Assembly: GCF_036323735.1 (NCBI RefSeq)
Contig: NC_086036.1
Location: 20,051,564 to 20,115,563, forward strand
Reading direction: 5' to 3'
Source of the DNA: Rattus norvegicus
Taxonomy: Eukaryota; Chordata; Mammalia; Rodentia; Muridae
DNA length: 64,000 bases
Shown here: positions 1-11,602 of the stretch, one piece after another
How positions within the stretch are numbered: position 1 is the first letter of the stretch
Layout: each line of letters opens with the position of its first letter
Notes under the pieces: generated by a model
The model's input: the letters and a program-made list of their open reading frames with translations, nothing else
Database searches by the model: none
What the model was told of the DNA's origin: nothing
Program-made: the position numbers and the translations under genes

Positions 1-1080
1 TCAAAGACAATAGCTGCTTCATTGCTAAACTTAGAAAGGATTGTGGAGCAAAGACAGAGACTGATCCTAAAAAAATTTCAACTCATTTAAATTTTGCTAA
101 GGGCTAGCTCTTGAAGAAGTATCCTAAAATATAAACAACAGAGGCTAAAATAAAGGTGATGATGATGGCAGAGAGCCTAAGATGCAGGTCTAATTACAGA
201 AGACGTGGACAGTCTCTTAGGTAAGTTCACTGTGCTTCAGATTCAGAGACAGACTGGTCTGCTCTTATTCTCCTATCCTCCAAGTCATTTATTATAATGA
301 CAGGTTTTTCTTCTTTTTTTGGCATTTTAGATTGTGAATCACAGTCTGAGAAGGGATAGAAAAGCCGGAAGAACAATAATTATGAGAATTGAAAAAAGTG
401 GAATGCATAAAGAGAACAAATGAAAAATCGTGCAAGATGTCTGCTCTGTTTGCGATTAGGAATTGGACTCTAATGAATTCAGAAGAGTCTCTGGTGAAAG
501 CAGTCCTACATAAGCACCCTGTGATCATGATAGAATAAATCAACAACTGAGTGCATGCAAGAGTCAACGTCTCCTCTTAAGCTTTCATCCGCAATCACAG
601 TTGAAAGATCAGAGGCCGCATATTAGAGAGATGGATATCATCAAAGAAGCATTGAATAACTGGCTTCTACTAAAACATCATCTCAAAACAGCATCAGAGA
701 AATAAAGGGGCACACTCACTGACTTTTGAAGCAGGCATGATGCAGAGGTCTGAGTTTAATGAAATTTCTCCACTTAACATAAATATTTTTCTTGCCCTGA
801 TATATTTACTGGCTATGGGTTTCTCTAGGGCTTTGACAGTGTGGTGAAATAATCAATTCAAATATCCCTCTTAAAAGCTGATGGAAATAAACAATATTAC
901 TTATATAAAAGTGCTATTTTAATGCTTTTTGTGTACAAAATAGAATATGAAATACAGAATCTAAAATATTAAATTTGAAAAATTTCAAATAAATAGAAAG
1001 GAAGGAGAGAGACAGAGTCTGAGACAGAGATAGAGGTAGAGAGATAGGAACAGAGACAGAGGTAGAAACACAGAGAATCT
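1..1080. other. Unassigned AT-rich DNA
   Basis: No gene, SINE or LINE is recognised. The last 80 bases (about 995-1078) are rich in GA and AGAGACAG-like units, a degraded purine-rich simple repeat next to the B1-like element. Short open frames here have no recognisable domains. Confidence 0.5.
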
Positions 1081-1081
1081 A

Positions 1082-1200
1082 GTCATGGTGGTGTTTGCCC
1101 CACAACTCCTGAAGCAGATACAAGGAAGCCTGAGCAATAAAGGAAGTACAGACCTGTTCAGTCTTCACAGAGAGACCTTGCCTCAAACAAGAATAAGGAA
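1082..1200 (+). mobile_element. Degraded B1-like SINE
   Basis: The segment follows the B1 layout. It opens with CATGGTGGTG, has a central GCCTGAGCAA block like the B1 right part, and ends with AGAGACCTTGCCTCAAA, close to the B1 terminus GAAACCCTGTCTCAAA. An A-rich tail grades into a GAA/GGA simple repeat, as is common behind SINE tails. The middle is badly diverged, so a proto-B1 or another 7SL-derived SINE is possible. Confidence 0.45.
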
Positions 1201-1214
1201 AAAGACAATGACAA

Positions 1215-1275
1215 AGAAGGAAGAAAAAGAAGAAGAAGAAGGAGAAGGAGGAGGAGGAGGAGGAGGAGGAGAAGA
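1215..1275. repeat. GAA/GGA polypurine simple repeat
   Basis: Runs of GAA change into (GGA)n on the plus strand without pyrimidine interruption. This probably expanded from the A-rich tail of the preceding SINE. The serine-, leucine- and glutamate-rich open frames across it are by-products of the repeat. Confidence 0.9.
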
Positions 1276-1299
1276 GCAAAATCAACAACAAAAATAAAC

Positions 1300-1748
1300 A
1301 GAAATAGTAACAGCAACAGTTGAAGTAGCAACAACAAACTTGAGTGAAGATAATTTCCCAATGGAAGAGAGAAAATGAAGTTCATCTACCAATGTGCTGA
1401 CTTGAAGTTTTAATTCTGATAGAGATAATTCAATGCTGTGAAGGGGCATTAACAATGGTGTGTGAACCAAATGTACAGAAAAGAACAAGACCAGAGGCAA
1501 GTTTGATGGTAAATACCCTTCTATGATCTTGGCCCTTTGTGCCCTGAAAGGAGGAGCAATCAGAATCAAAGTGAGTTCAGATTATATAAAGAAACTGCCT
1601 CAGCTTGTTAAAAAGAATGGGCTATAAAGACAAGAAAGGGCTAAGAGAATTGGAGACGTTATCAAAATACATCATGTGTGATGTATATATCTTTAATAAA
1701 AGATTGAAATGTATTTAAAAATTAAAGGGAGAGAAAGCAAAAGCAAAT

Positions 1749-1751
<3 letters not shown>
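1300..1751. other. Unassigned DNA
   Basis: No recognisable element. AT-rich, with no domain-bearing open frame. Confidence 0.45.

Positions 1752-1783
<32 letters not shown>
1752..1783. repeat. (GA)n microsatellite
   Basis: Sixteen uninterrupted GA units. Confidence 0.97.
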
Positions 1784-1787
<4 letters not shown>

Positions 1788-2237
1788 AGCATTCAGATTC
1801 AGTTTAAATCCTGTGGTACATCAGAACTCTATGGGTCACTAGCCAAGGTGAATATTGAAGATTCAAAAACCTATCCATGAGTTAGGAATACAGCAATTCA
1901 GCATAAATTGCCCTTTTGTATTATACAAATAAGCGTGAGTATTACAGTTGGCTAATTTCACCTATTCCAAGAAGATAAGTATTTCTTTCTATTAAATACC
2001 ACATTCTTCAAAATATATTGGTAGAGACTGTTAGATTTTCATTTCCACTGTTAGAAACATTATAATTTCAAAATAGCCTAGTGTCTAGTAACAAAGGAAA
2101 ACATGAGCTAGGTTCATTGTGATAGAGAAGCTGAAGAACAGACCTGTTTGCACCCAGGAGCTGTAAGAAAAACTTGGCATCAAAGAGCCCAGGACACTGA
2201 AAAACAAATAAATGGGTAAATATAGAAACAAACCAGT

Positions 2238-2516
2238 AAATGTCGGGTTGAGGTGTTGTCTTAGTAGGTAAAGTGCTTGCTGTACAAGCATAGAGACCAG
2301 AGTTTCATTTAAAGTACCCATGTAAAAGCCTGGCAGAGATTTAAGGCACTAGGTCTGTAGGTGGAGATAGGAAGAAACCCTTGTTCTGCTAACCCAGACG
2401 GCCTACCCAAATCAGTGAGCCGCGGATTCAGATATAAACCCTCTCTCAAACAATAAGGTAGAGAGCAACAAAAAAGTCACAAGAAGCAGACTTGATGTAT
2501 GTATGTGTTTACAAAC
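2238..2516 (+). mobile_element. B4-family SINE
   Basis: The 5' part resembles the tRNA/ID-like head, including GGTAAAGTGCTTGCTGTACAA followed by a CATGTAAAAGCCTGGCA block. The 3' part is the B1-like half, ending in AACCCTCTCTCAAACAATAAGGTAGAGAGC and then an ACACACAAATAAACAAAC tail. This ID-plus-B1 composite is the hallmark of B4. It is an old, diverged copy. Confidence 0.75.
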
Positions 2517-3427
2517 ACACAAATAAACAAACAAATGTTAAATAGGATATGCTAAAGGGATAGCAGTATGATTAAAATAAGTTTGCAGACCATTTGCAAA
2601 CACAAAGCCATCAAATATGTAAATGCAAAACTCTTTGCATGTTATAGTAATTTTTAAATTCTATTTTTGCTAGCTGGATACTATCAATTGGGAACACTTA
2701 AAGCCTAAAGCAAAATCAGCTCAGAAGTTTCAACAACAAGGGCGCTGGGCCCTTGTTAATTTTGTTTATTTACTTTCCATTTCTTGTCCTAAATTGTTTT
2801 GTTCTAAAAACACTAAGAAATCGAAATTGGATGTTGTGATTGAAAAGTAGCCTCCTGTCTTGAAAGTAAGTGAGGCTGCCTCACCTTACTGCTTATTTTC
2901 AGTGACCCTGTGAGGTCATTATCTGGTTGAAGGGTTCAGTTCTATGTTACCACAGCTATTGTGATCTTCGGCTTTAAGGGAAATTATTTATCAGAAAGTC
3001 AGTGTTAACCAACTCTCAGCAGACTACTAACAGAGGATCAAACACTGGTTGTACTTTAGAATCAAGCATTAAGCTTTATACAAAGCCGACTTTATGACTT
3101 CCTTCTAAATTCAATTAAATAAAGACAATGAAGATCTGTGACCAGTGGCAGACCCTGTCTCTTTGATGAAACTTCTTGACAGGATATATTATATAACTCT
3201 GTTCATTATCCACATGCTTCTAACTTTAATTGTTATTGCTAGCTATCTGGTGTGGCCATTTTCCCCTCTCTGTCAGAAAATATGATTAAATAGGTTGTAT
3301 TTTTTATTTTTGCTTTTCTACAGTTAGGTTCACATATTTCTTCTCTTGCAATGCCGCTGTGAACTCCAGAATGAGTAGTGTCTGGAGCTTTCCATGTAGA
3401 TCAGCACATGGATATTTGTTATCTTAT

Positions 3428-3454
3428 GAAACCTATTATGAAATAATAGGTTTC
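3428..3454. repeat. Perfect 11-bp hairpin, 5-nt loop
   Basis: GAAACCTATTA, loop TGAAA, then TAATAGGTTTC, an exact reverse complement. No host gene or known element is tied to it. Confidence 0.85.
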
Positions 3455-3791
3455 CATGTGGCTTTTCAAACATCCTTAGTGTTAGATACTCCTCTCATAT
3501 CCCATCCTCTAGCCTACTTCATCCTCCCATACCTCCTCTTAAACCTCCACCTATTATTCCACTTTTCCATTCATTTGATCCTCAAATTATTTCATAGTCT
3601 AAAAGAACATAGATGCCACATAATTTACATGCCACAGAAACACCTCCCTCCAGTGTTTTGGGTTTTTGTTTTGTTTTGTTTTAGTGAATGTTTTCTGATA
3701 AATAATATATGCTTACTTTAACAAATAGTCAATTGTTTTACCTACATTTTATGGATGAAATACATAGTTGTCGAGATTCTTTCTTATTATA

Positions 3792-3819
3792 AAGTCATAA
3801 AGTTATGCCTTTATGACTT
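3792..3819. repeat. Perfect 11-bp hairpin, 6-nt loop
   Basis: AAGTCATAAAG, loop TTATGC, then CTTTATGACTT, an exact reverse complement. It lies about 340 bp from a similar hairpin. Confidence 0.85.
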
Positions 3820-4217
3820 CATCCTAAGTCTGCCATCTTTGATTCATGCATAAATGATTATAATGTGCCTGGAAGTATATGTATGAGATGGTTATTCTGG
3901 GATCTCAAGTTGTCATCGTTCACTTACCTGTGTGAATCTCAATAGGGAAACTGCCTATAAGCTAACTGGTCTATAGGCATCTCTATGGGGCATTTACTTA
4001 ACTGCACGTGGTTGTAAGAGGGCCCAGCATACTAAGCATGGGCTGTATAAGAAGATGCCTAGCCCTGAGCTGAGGAACCAACAGTAAGCAGCATTCTCCT
4101 TGCTTCCTGCTTCTTCCTTTCTTGACATCATTTCTTGCTTGACTTTACTCAAAGAAGTTTGTGACCTGAAACTGTAAGATGAAATTCTCCTATTCTTTTT
4201 CTGACAAGTTGGTCTTG

Positions 4218-4222
<5 letters not shown>

Positions 4223-4275
<53 letters not shown>
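4223..4275. repeat. (AT)n microsatellite
   Basis: About 26 uninterrupted AT units, followed by a T-rich stretch. Confidence 0.97.
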
Positions 4276-4280
<5 letters not shown>

Positions 4281-4384
4281 TTCAAAATTTAATTTTTTTC
4301 ACAACATTAAAATGTCATGCCAAGCTACATTTTGTCAGTTCAACATTCTTAACTTACATGTAATATTACTTCTTTTTTAATTTT

Positions 4385-4535
4385 TTCTTCTATTTTTTAT
4401 TAAATTAGGTATTTCTTATTTACATTTCAAATGTTATTCCCTTTCGTTTCCCGGTTTCCTGTCCATCAGCCCCCTAACCCCTCCCCCTTCCCTTCTATAT
4501 GGGTGTTCCCCTCCTTATCCACTTCTTATCATCAA
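4385..4535 (-). mobile_element. L1 3' end, 5'-truncated
   Basis: On the minus strand this reads as a rodent L1 3' terminus: the G-rich polypurine part of the 3' UTR, then GGGAATAACATTTGAAATG, and an A-rich tail seen here as a T-rich run. Only the last 150 bases or so remain. Homology fades on the 5' side after the GGGTGTTCCCC block, so it is a severely truncated insertion. Confidence 0.8.
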
Positions 4536-6283
4536 CATTCCACTTCCATGTGTGTCTATTTCAAGAATTTTGGCTCTATTATGTTAGGTGTGTCTACTTT
4601 CCATTCTGTTATTTTAACATAATCATGGAGCTGTAGTTACTATGCTTTATTATAACTCTCCTGGGTGAAGTGGATATCTTTCTTTTTCCACACACATAGT
4701 CAACAAACACAGGACCGAAACACCATGTTTTCTGTTGTATTGGACAATTTAACACAATTGAAGAGTTGAAATGTTTTTGATATTATACTTCTCAAGCCTA
4801 TGATATATTTCTTTATGTATCCCTTAATGAATTTACATCAAATCAAATGTTTCCATTACAAAGGCCATGGATTTCTTGTAGCAATATATTTCTCTATTTT
4901 CTCTATTTCATAAAAATGTTTTTGCAAATGGCTTTAATATTATAAATTAAATATATTAAATTTCAGATAAATCATGTAATTGATTACTTAGCTAAATATC
5001 ATCTTACATTCTCTTACTAATGCTATTTCTCTCTCCGTATCATGTATACAATTATTTAGGCAATATCATTTGATTTATAGCATACATTTTCCCTTTGTTA
5101 TTTCTCATATCTGATTATTTTATTTTTCTGTCCAGAAATTGCAATTTGATCACTAACTTGAATACATATAATATTGTGGTAGCATTTTCATTTCGTGTAT
5201 AACTAATTTACAGGGTTTTATAATAATCTCAATTGATGAAGCCATCAAGGGTGTCCATAAATTCCTTCTGATTAATTCTCAGGTAGAGTCTTGCTGCTGT
5301 TGACTTGCTTCCTTACCTGCTTGGTGATGTTAAACAGGCATTTAGGAACTTCCTTTGAAACGGTTTCTCTTGTGGTCCAATAAAGTAATGAAAAGCTGAT
5401 ACCACCTGACATCACCACTTGTATTTTACATTTTTCTCCTTCATTATAAGTCACTTCCTACTTGTGTACCTACTAAGGTTAATCATTCAAGGATTGCCTA
5501 TGTAGAAATCAGAAGCATCCCCAACTTTCTATTTTTCTATCAAGGCAGAAGACTCAGAGATAAAAGGAATGAAGGCATTTTCCTATCTTTTTTGATAATG
5601 TACTGGGGCATACCACCTAAAGAACTTTGTTATTTTCCAAACCCAAAGTCACATTGAAATCTAGAAAGAAAGGAAATTAGTGAGCAACCCCAGGTGATGA
5701 TGAGGATTGATCATATTGGTCTGCCTCCAAGTAGGAGAAACCACCTCGTTAGCTCAAGCAATCAGGAACTCTTGGGATCACATTGTGGAACCAACATTAA
5801 GACAATGATCAAGCCCACCAGATCTTAATGGAGACTGTTAAATTATATATTCCTCCAATCCATTACCCCAGTTCTTCCACTATTTAATAATATAGTACAT
5901 TATTATATATATTATATATATTATATATAGTATTATTATATATAGTACAGTAACTAGAAGTTGGTCATGAGTCACTGGGCTGTTTATCTAGCTGTCCAAG
6001 ATTAGAATGCAGTGCTTAAATCCTCTCTTGCTGTCTTTAACCTTTATTCTTTTTACTTGATATGTAGTTTTGGACATATATAGTTGACCCGCTGGGGCTG
6101 AAAAACTCAGAATATTTGCCCTAAAGCTCTTTTCAGTTTGAGGTTAGGAGTTATAATTTATTGGCATTTTGCTGAACCTCTTAATCTAGAGTTGTTTTGT
6201 TTTTGATTCTGTTGATATCCAGGGTAAAGCAACAATCTTACATTTTTATTATTTGGTAGTTTTTGATTTGGATTAATTAATTT
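4536..6283. other. Unassigned AT-rich DNA
   Basis: Nothing recognised apart from low-complexity TA-rich DNA at about 5885-5950. Open frames are short and AT-biased. Confidence 0.5.
5885..5950. repeat. TA-rich low-complexity tract
   Basis: Alternating TATATA and ATTATATA units with little G or C. Confidence 0.85.
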
Positions 6284-6302
6284 TTGATTGATTGATTGAT
6301 TG
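6284..6302. repeat. (GATT)n short repeat
   Basis: Four to five tandem GATT units. Confidence 0.85.
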
Positions 6303-7084
6303 TGGTTTTATACTTTACCTCATAGGAAGTGCAGTTGTCCTTTTTTGGTCCCAACATTGGTGTCACTCACCCTGGGTTACTACTTGTTTTGTATACAACT
6401 TCTCCTTGTTTCATTCACTAGCATTGACGTGGGCAATTTGATTTGAAATTTATCTTTTTTTCAGAGATGTATTATGCTTTGCTGTGAAATGAGCAAAGCA
6501 TTTAGAGGTATGCTTTCAGGACTTCTTCCACCAGCATATCCCTCCCTCCCAAATTCTATCTCCTCCATATTTCTTTTACATTTTATACAGGTCACCTTTC
6601 TTCCTAAAATATGCAAGTTTTCCACACCATCTTTACCTAAACAATAGTTGTAATCATTTGATTATTGGATGATTTTTGAGTCCTTTTGTATGGACAATTA
6701 CAGATGACACAGGAACATATTGTTTTGTATGCTTTGAATTATACCCAAGACAACAACGAGTTCTGTGTCATGGGAGAAAGCTTAAGCTTTTACTTGCGTA
6801 AAGATGATGTGAGTGTGTCTTACAATGCTAATTATTAAGTGAAATATTGGATTCAGTAGTATTAAGAATTCCTGAACTAACCATAGTGTGTCTACAGATC
6901 ACAGCTTGAGAAAGATCATGACACAAAATTCTGATATCTGTAAAGAACTGATTTCTGGGCATAAGTGTAAGGTGACACGACACACTGCTCTGACTCCTGG
7001 CCTTCTCTTGCTACATCTATGTTCTTAGTTTCCCTCCTTTTCTCAAGCATATTATATCCAACGTATTACAGTTTGTTTGCTTTC
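6303..7084. other. Unassigned DNA
   Basis: No recognisable gene or transposable element. Confidence 0.45.
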
Positions 7085-7177
7085 TATTTTTAAGATATGG
7101 TTTTATACCTCAGGTTAACTTCAAACTCACTCTTGTCACAAGGGTAACCTTGACCGCTGATATTTTGTATCTGCCTG
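7085..7177 (-). mobile_element. Degraded antisense B1-like SINE
   Basis: The plus strand resembles the antisense B1 series: a damaged TTTTGAGACAGGG-like start, then TTCAAACTCACTCTTGT and GTAACCTTGACCGCTGAT. These match the order of antisense B1 blocks but with many substitutions. It could be a proto-B1 fragment. Confidence 0.45.
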
Positions 7178-9184
7178 CAGAATATCATTCTTCTTTCATA
7201 AATTTATTTTTCTAATCCATGTACTCAAGTGTGAATCCATCTAGACCACTTAATCTCCTTTTAGAATATACTGTGGAGTCTCATATCATCATATTGCTGG
7301 ATTTGTGGTGTGTTTTGCTTATGTTCATGAAATCAGGTAATCAAAAGAACAAGAATTTACCTGTATGGATTTCTCTAACTAGGGGCTTAGCATGTTAGCA
7401 TATGTGATAGGGATTTAGTACACATTCTGGTTTGGAATGAGAAGCAATACACATATTTGCTTAGGTTAAAGGTCAAAATCTGATGGTGGTTAATTTGGTT
7501 AAAACAAGGCTTAAAAATGATCAAATGATCAAAAAGATCAAAGTGGGTGACTGTAAGGTGAAAGGAACCTAATGAAGCAAGTGTGAATAGGGTTGACAGA
7601 CAACCAGCCGATTATGGAGAAAGGAAGACATAAGTTCTCAGAGAGAAGTCAAGCTAAGACAGTTCCTGTGAAACTAAATTACCTGGGGGTTCTGCTAAAG
7701 GCCAGATAAACAAATTGCAATACTGGACAAGTTTTACCTGAACTGAATCAAAGAATTCTGTTAATTCTTTATATTAGAGCTAGAAGTTCAAAGATGAGCT
7801 CCAAATGAAGCTTAATCCAAATGACCTTCATAATAGCATCATTAAAGCTCGGTCAAAAACAAACTTGGCTATTTCTACAGATTATTTTTATTTTGTTCTA
7901 TTTTTATTGTTGCTTTTCCTACATCGATACTGTTATAATGAATCTTGATGACAATGTTTAGAGTTGAAACTTTCACGTGGAATTAAAACAAAGCCAGGAA
8001 GTCGCACATAAATGGGCTCCAAAGACAGTGTTGGAAAGATGACACTCAGAAGTTAATTTTCTGTCAAAGGTGAACGGTAGCTTTTTAATTAAAAGCCCGA
8101 CAGTTATTCAGGTTTGGGAAGGGGGGGCAATTACTTTCATCTCTTGGCTGGTGCAGCATGAAGCAGCCTCGTTTGTGTGGAATGATGAGTGTGTCACTTC
8201 AAAGGACACGGATACCTAGGACTTCAAAGGTGGGATGGCAGATGGTGCATGAGGAAGTATGGCCCAGTGCTGATTCTCACGTTAAAAGGTGCTTTTTTTT
8301 TATCATGAACTCTGTTGACATTTACACATGATAATGAGCTCAGCTTTAATCTGCCTTGCTTTTCTGCTGTTATGCCACTCTCACTAGCCATGCAACACCA
8401 AGAAAAGCTGAAAACCATCTTGAATATATGAAAATGCAAATGAAAGGGAATTCAGCAACTTCTTACTCCTCAGAGGGTCTTATCAATAAAATCTGCTCTT
8501 CCGGGGAAAGAAATAGCATTTTTTGAGTGTTTGCTTTCTTAATTTTTAACAGATTCAACTTTACATGCTTACTGAATGCTTCCAAAAAGCATAGCATTAA
8601 AGAAACTACTATAAAGAAGCCATCTAAGGGTTATTACATAATTGCTGTCTAAGAAAACCCACATGTGGTTATGAACATACACAGAAGCACTCGGAATAAT
8701 GAACAAGGTGCCCAAAGTCATGGTGAACGTTAAGAAACACTAAGGGCAAACCATGTTTGTCAACGCTTGCTCAGTGGAGAGCCCTGCAAATACCAGTAGC
8801 TGGAAACTGTTGAGTGCCAGTTTGAGTCTGTATAGGAACTATTCTTTAACAACAATAAACACTGGGAAAGAGCGTGGAAAGCAGAGGCAACCACTGCAAA
8901 GTCTGGCACATGGTTCCTTCTGTAAAGTACTTACCTTCAAAGCATTACGACTTGAGTTCCATTCCAGAACGTACATGATAAAGACAGATGTGGCTACAAC
9001 ATACACTAGTAAAATGGTGGCGCAAAGCTTGTGGCACTAACAAATCTGTGATTTGTTATGAGGTCAACTCCATAAGATGGAACTCATGCTCCTCATACTG
9101 CTCTGCTGTCCAGGACCTGAGATTGGATAGCCCACAGACCTAGAAGAAAACCAAATACTATTGTTCTACAGAAGAAATCTAGCA
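7178..9184. other. Unassigned DNA, includes a candidate conserved noncoding stretch
   Basis: No transposable element is recognised. About 7960-8240 is more balanced in base composition and contains a palindromic homeodomain-type site, TTTAATTAAA, near CTGTCAAAGGTGA. Such sites are common in developmental enhancers, but this is inference from motif content. The short open frames at 8224-8439 and 8753-9040 have no recognised domains. Confidence 0.4.
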
Positions 9185-9640
9185 ATCAAATGATTTGTAA
9201 TGACTTCCTGTTATAGACACAGAGGAGAGCTTTGCTGAGCTATCATCAGAGAAGTTTGCTTCTGCAACAAACGGGAACAAATACAGACATCCACAGCCAG
9301 AAAACCAGGCCTGGAGAACCAGAGGGCATAGAGGACATCAAGAAGAAGAGGCCTTCTAAATCCAACAAGATCACAGGACTGGCGAACATGTGAGCTCATA
9401 GGGGCAACATGCACAAAGCCTGCAGGGGTCTGTACAAGATAGAGCCCTGAAGCTGAAATCAGTGGAGATGTGCCCTGTCTCTAATTAAGAAGCTATTCCA
9501 ATTTCTCTAAGGGAGTCCCACTGAGAAAACTATTCTTAAGGGTAGATCATATGCACAGCAATAGGTGGTTATCAGAAAATAGGTCAACAGCATCTTCTGG
9601 AAGAGACTTTTCTCATTGGGTGGTGCCAGCGCTATTTTTA
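9185..9640 (+). mobile_element. Probable old L1 (Lx-type) 3' region fragment
   Basis: The block GAAGCTGAAATCAGTGGAG, then TAATTAAGAAGCTATTCC and a run of short A/T-rich phrases, recalls a recurrent segment of old rodent L1 3' regions. I recall this only from family knowledge. Divergence is high and the boundaries are approximate. An unrelated rodent repeat is possible. Confidence 0.4.
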
Positions 9641-9669
9641 TTTTATATTTAATTCTATTTATTTTATTT

Positions 9670-9760
9670 TTGCTCTGTTTTGTTTTGGTTTTATGAGACA
9701 AGGTTTGTTTGTGCTTTGGATATTCTGTGACTTGTTCTGTAGATCAAACCTAACGTATCT
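9670..9760 (-). mobile_element. Antisense B1 fragment
   Basis: TTTTGGTTTTATGAGACAAGGTTT and the downstream TTCTGTAGATCAAACC match the start and middle of an antisense B1 SINE. The remainder has decayed or been truncated. The preceding T-rich DNA is the SINE's A tail seen from the other strand. Confidence 0.65.
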
Positions 9761-10640
9761 ATCAATAGTCCTAGATAAAAGCGTGGCTGTGAGATCCTGC
9801 AAGAAAGTGATTTCTCTTCCATTGTTCTGTACACAAAAGCAGAGAACTAGTAACAAACAATTTCATTGGGTTTTTAAGCATGAAATACAAAGATCACTCA
9901 TGTCATAGAGCGTATGCATATGGACTATTTAAATTGTTTTCTGCCGATATAAAATATCACTCTTAATTCATTTGGCATTTTGTTATTTTGATTCATCTAA
10001 ATTAATTCTGAAAGGTTACCGTGGAGATGACTATCAAGCATCTTATCTGGCAATGAACAAAGGAAAAAAATGGAGACTGTACATGGCACGCTCTAATCTG
10101 AATGTGTCATTAGACTGAGAACAAGTTGTTAATGTCACACTTGAAGGTGACCTTGTCAGAAAGAATTGTAGGCACTGCTGCACAATCTCCAGTTGAACCT
10201 GTCTTCCAGAGTTCCCCATCATCCTTCTCCCAGTGTGAACATACATCACTGTGCTGAGATAGTGAGGAGATTATGGCAAGCACCCAGGATACATGTTTCC
10301 ACGGCAATCGAGTCACTTCAGGGGAAGAGGGATTTTCCAAGAGTGTTTTGTTAATATTTATAATGAACAAATGTCTTGTAGGTACACAAAAAATATACAC
10401 ATGAGCTTCTCGTTATATTCGGAGAATATATTCTAAAGCCAATCAAAGATAACTAAAATCTCAAATGTCTTCAGATCCTACATGCACTGGCCCATAAAAA
10501 ATTTGACTTCTGCGTATAAGAGACTAACAAGTAAATGGTAATCAAATGTGCCAATCATGACAGAGCATCACTAGTCTGTTACTCTTCTCCTGGACGTGAA
10601 CCTGAAATGATCAAGAGTCCAAAGTCAGTAATAGCTAGAT
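9761..10640. other. Unassigned DNA
   Basis: No gene or known repeat recognised. Overlapping short open frames on both strands look like chance. Confidence 0.45.
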
Positions 10641-10757
10641 CCTCTCCCTCTCCCTCTCCCTCTCCCTCTCCCTCTCCCTCTCCCTCTCCCTCTCCCTCTC
10701 CCTCTCCCTCTCCCTCTCCCTCTCCCTCTCCCTCTCCCTCTCCCTCTCCCTCTCCCT

Positions 10758-10827
<70 letters not shown>
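10641..10827. repeat. (CCCTCT)n(CT)n composite satellite tract
   Basis: About 21 near-perfect CCCTCT hexamers (10641-10770) pass into a pure (CT)n run (10771-10827). One strand is entirely pyrimidine and the other entirely purine. The purine strand has GGG every six bases, which suits G-quadruplex or triplex formation. The serine-proline and arginine-glutamate frames across it are translations of the repeat, not genes. Confidence 0.97.
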
Positions 10828-10831
<4 letters not shown>

Positions 10832-11529
10832 TTGTCTCCACCCTTCTCCTCCTCCTTCCTTTCATTATCTCACTGTACTCACTTTTCTCCCCATAGCAAC
10901 ACAAGCAATAGATAGAGAGTGAGCTGAAAACTTAACAGACTGTCTCAGGTGCTGTAACATGGTTAGGCCATCTTGTATGGTCCCTAAACATAAATACTGC
11001 TGCAGTCAGTCTGATAGCGGAAACACTTAGGAGCTTATACAGCACCAATTCACTAGACAGTGGTAGATTTGTGTCTGGCTTGGGGTGGAAGAAAGGACTC
11101 AGGGTTGCAATCCTTACTCAGCACAGTTCATAGGTTAGAACTTAGGAGTTGTTTATTTTTGAAAATTTCCTTTGGTCTGTGATTTCATGGAGTCACAGAC
11201 CACAAACAGAAAACTATAGATTGCAAATGTTTAATTTTACAAGATTATGTAAACAAATGACCCATATGACACAAAATTAATGTGGTATCAAAAGAAAGTG
11301 TTTGCTACCAACCCTCCCAAATAGTTGAAAGGTAGTTTTCACACCAAAGCTGGGGGAGAAAAATGAGTGTTGCCACTTATTATGATTAGCCTTCAAGCAT
11401 CTAGGTAAAGACACCACTGTATGGACCAGAGGATATCTAATGGAGCAACATCCTACACACAGTGAATGCTAAATCTCTTCTAAATAGAGCTTGTGAGCTT
11501 TTAAAAAATATACAAACATCATTTTAATT
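10828..11529. other. Unassigned DNA
   Basis: No element recognised. A perfect 9-bp inverted repeat, GGTCTGTGA and TCACAGACC with a 10-nt loop, is at 11174-11201. Confidence 0.45.
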
Positions 11530-11602
11530 CAAGAAACAAAACCCAGGGCTTTGCACATTCAAGGACAATATTATGCCACTAAGCTACTTTCTCAACCACC
11601 GT
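11530..11602 (-). mobile_element. Antisense ID/tRNA-type SINE fragment
   Basis: ACCCAGGGCTTTGCACATTC, then GCCACTAAGCTACTTTCTCAACC, is the antisense of the tRNA-like head shared by ID and B4 SINEs. It retains the B-box-derived region. The tail part is not recognisable. Confidence 0.6.

Larger units (their letters stand above)
2517..4222. other. Unassigned DNA with two perfect short hairpins
   Basis: No gene is recognised. The open frame of about 120 codons at 3359-3721 has no family signature and lies in pyrimidine-rich sequence that could be a very old antisense L1 3' UTR. Two perfect 11-bp inverted repeats occur at 3428-3454 and 3792-3819. Confidence 0.45.

Noticed and set aside
3359..3721. 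120-codon plus-strand frame as a membrane protein
   Set aside because: Hydrophobicity comes from pyrimidine-rich DNA; no start context, domain or splice signals.
10535..10915. 126-codon frame with a long serine-proline run, and its antisense arginine-glutamate frame
   Set aside because: Both are translations of the CCCTCT/CT simple repeat.
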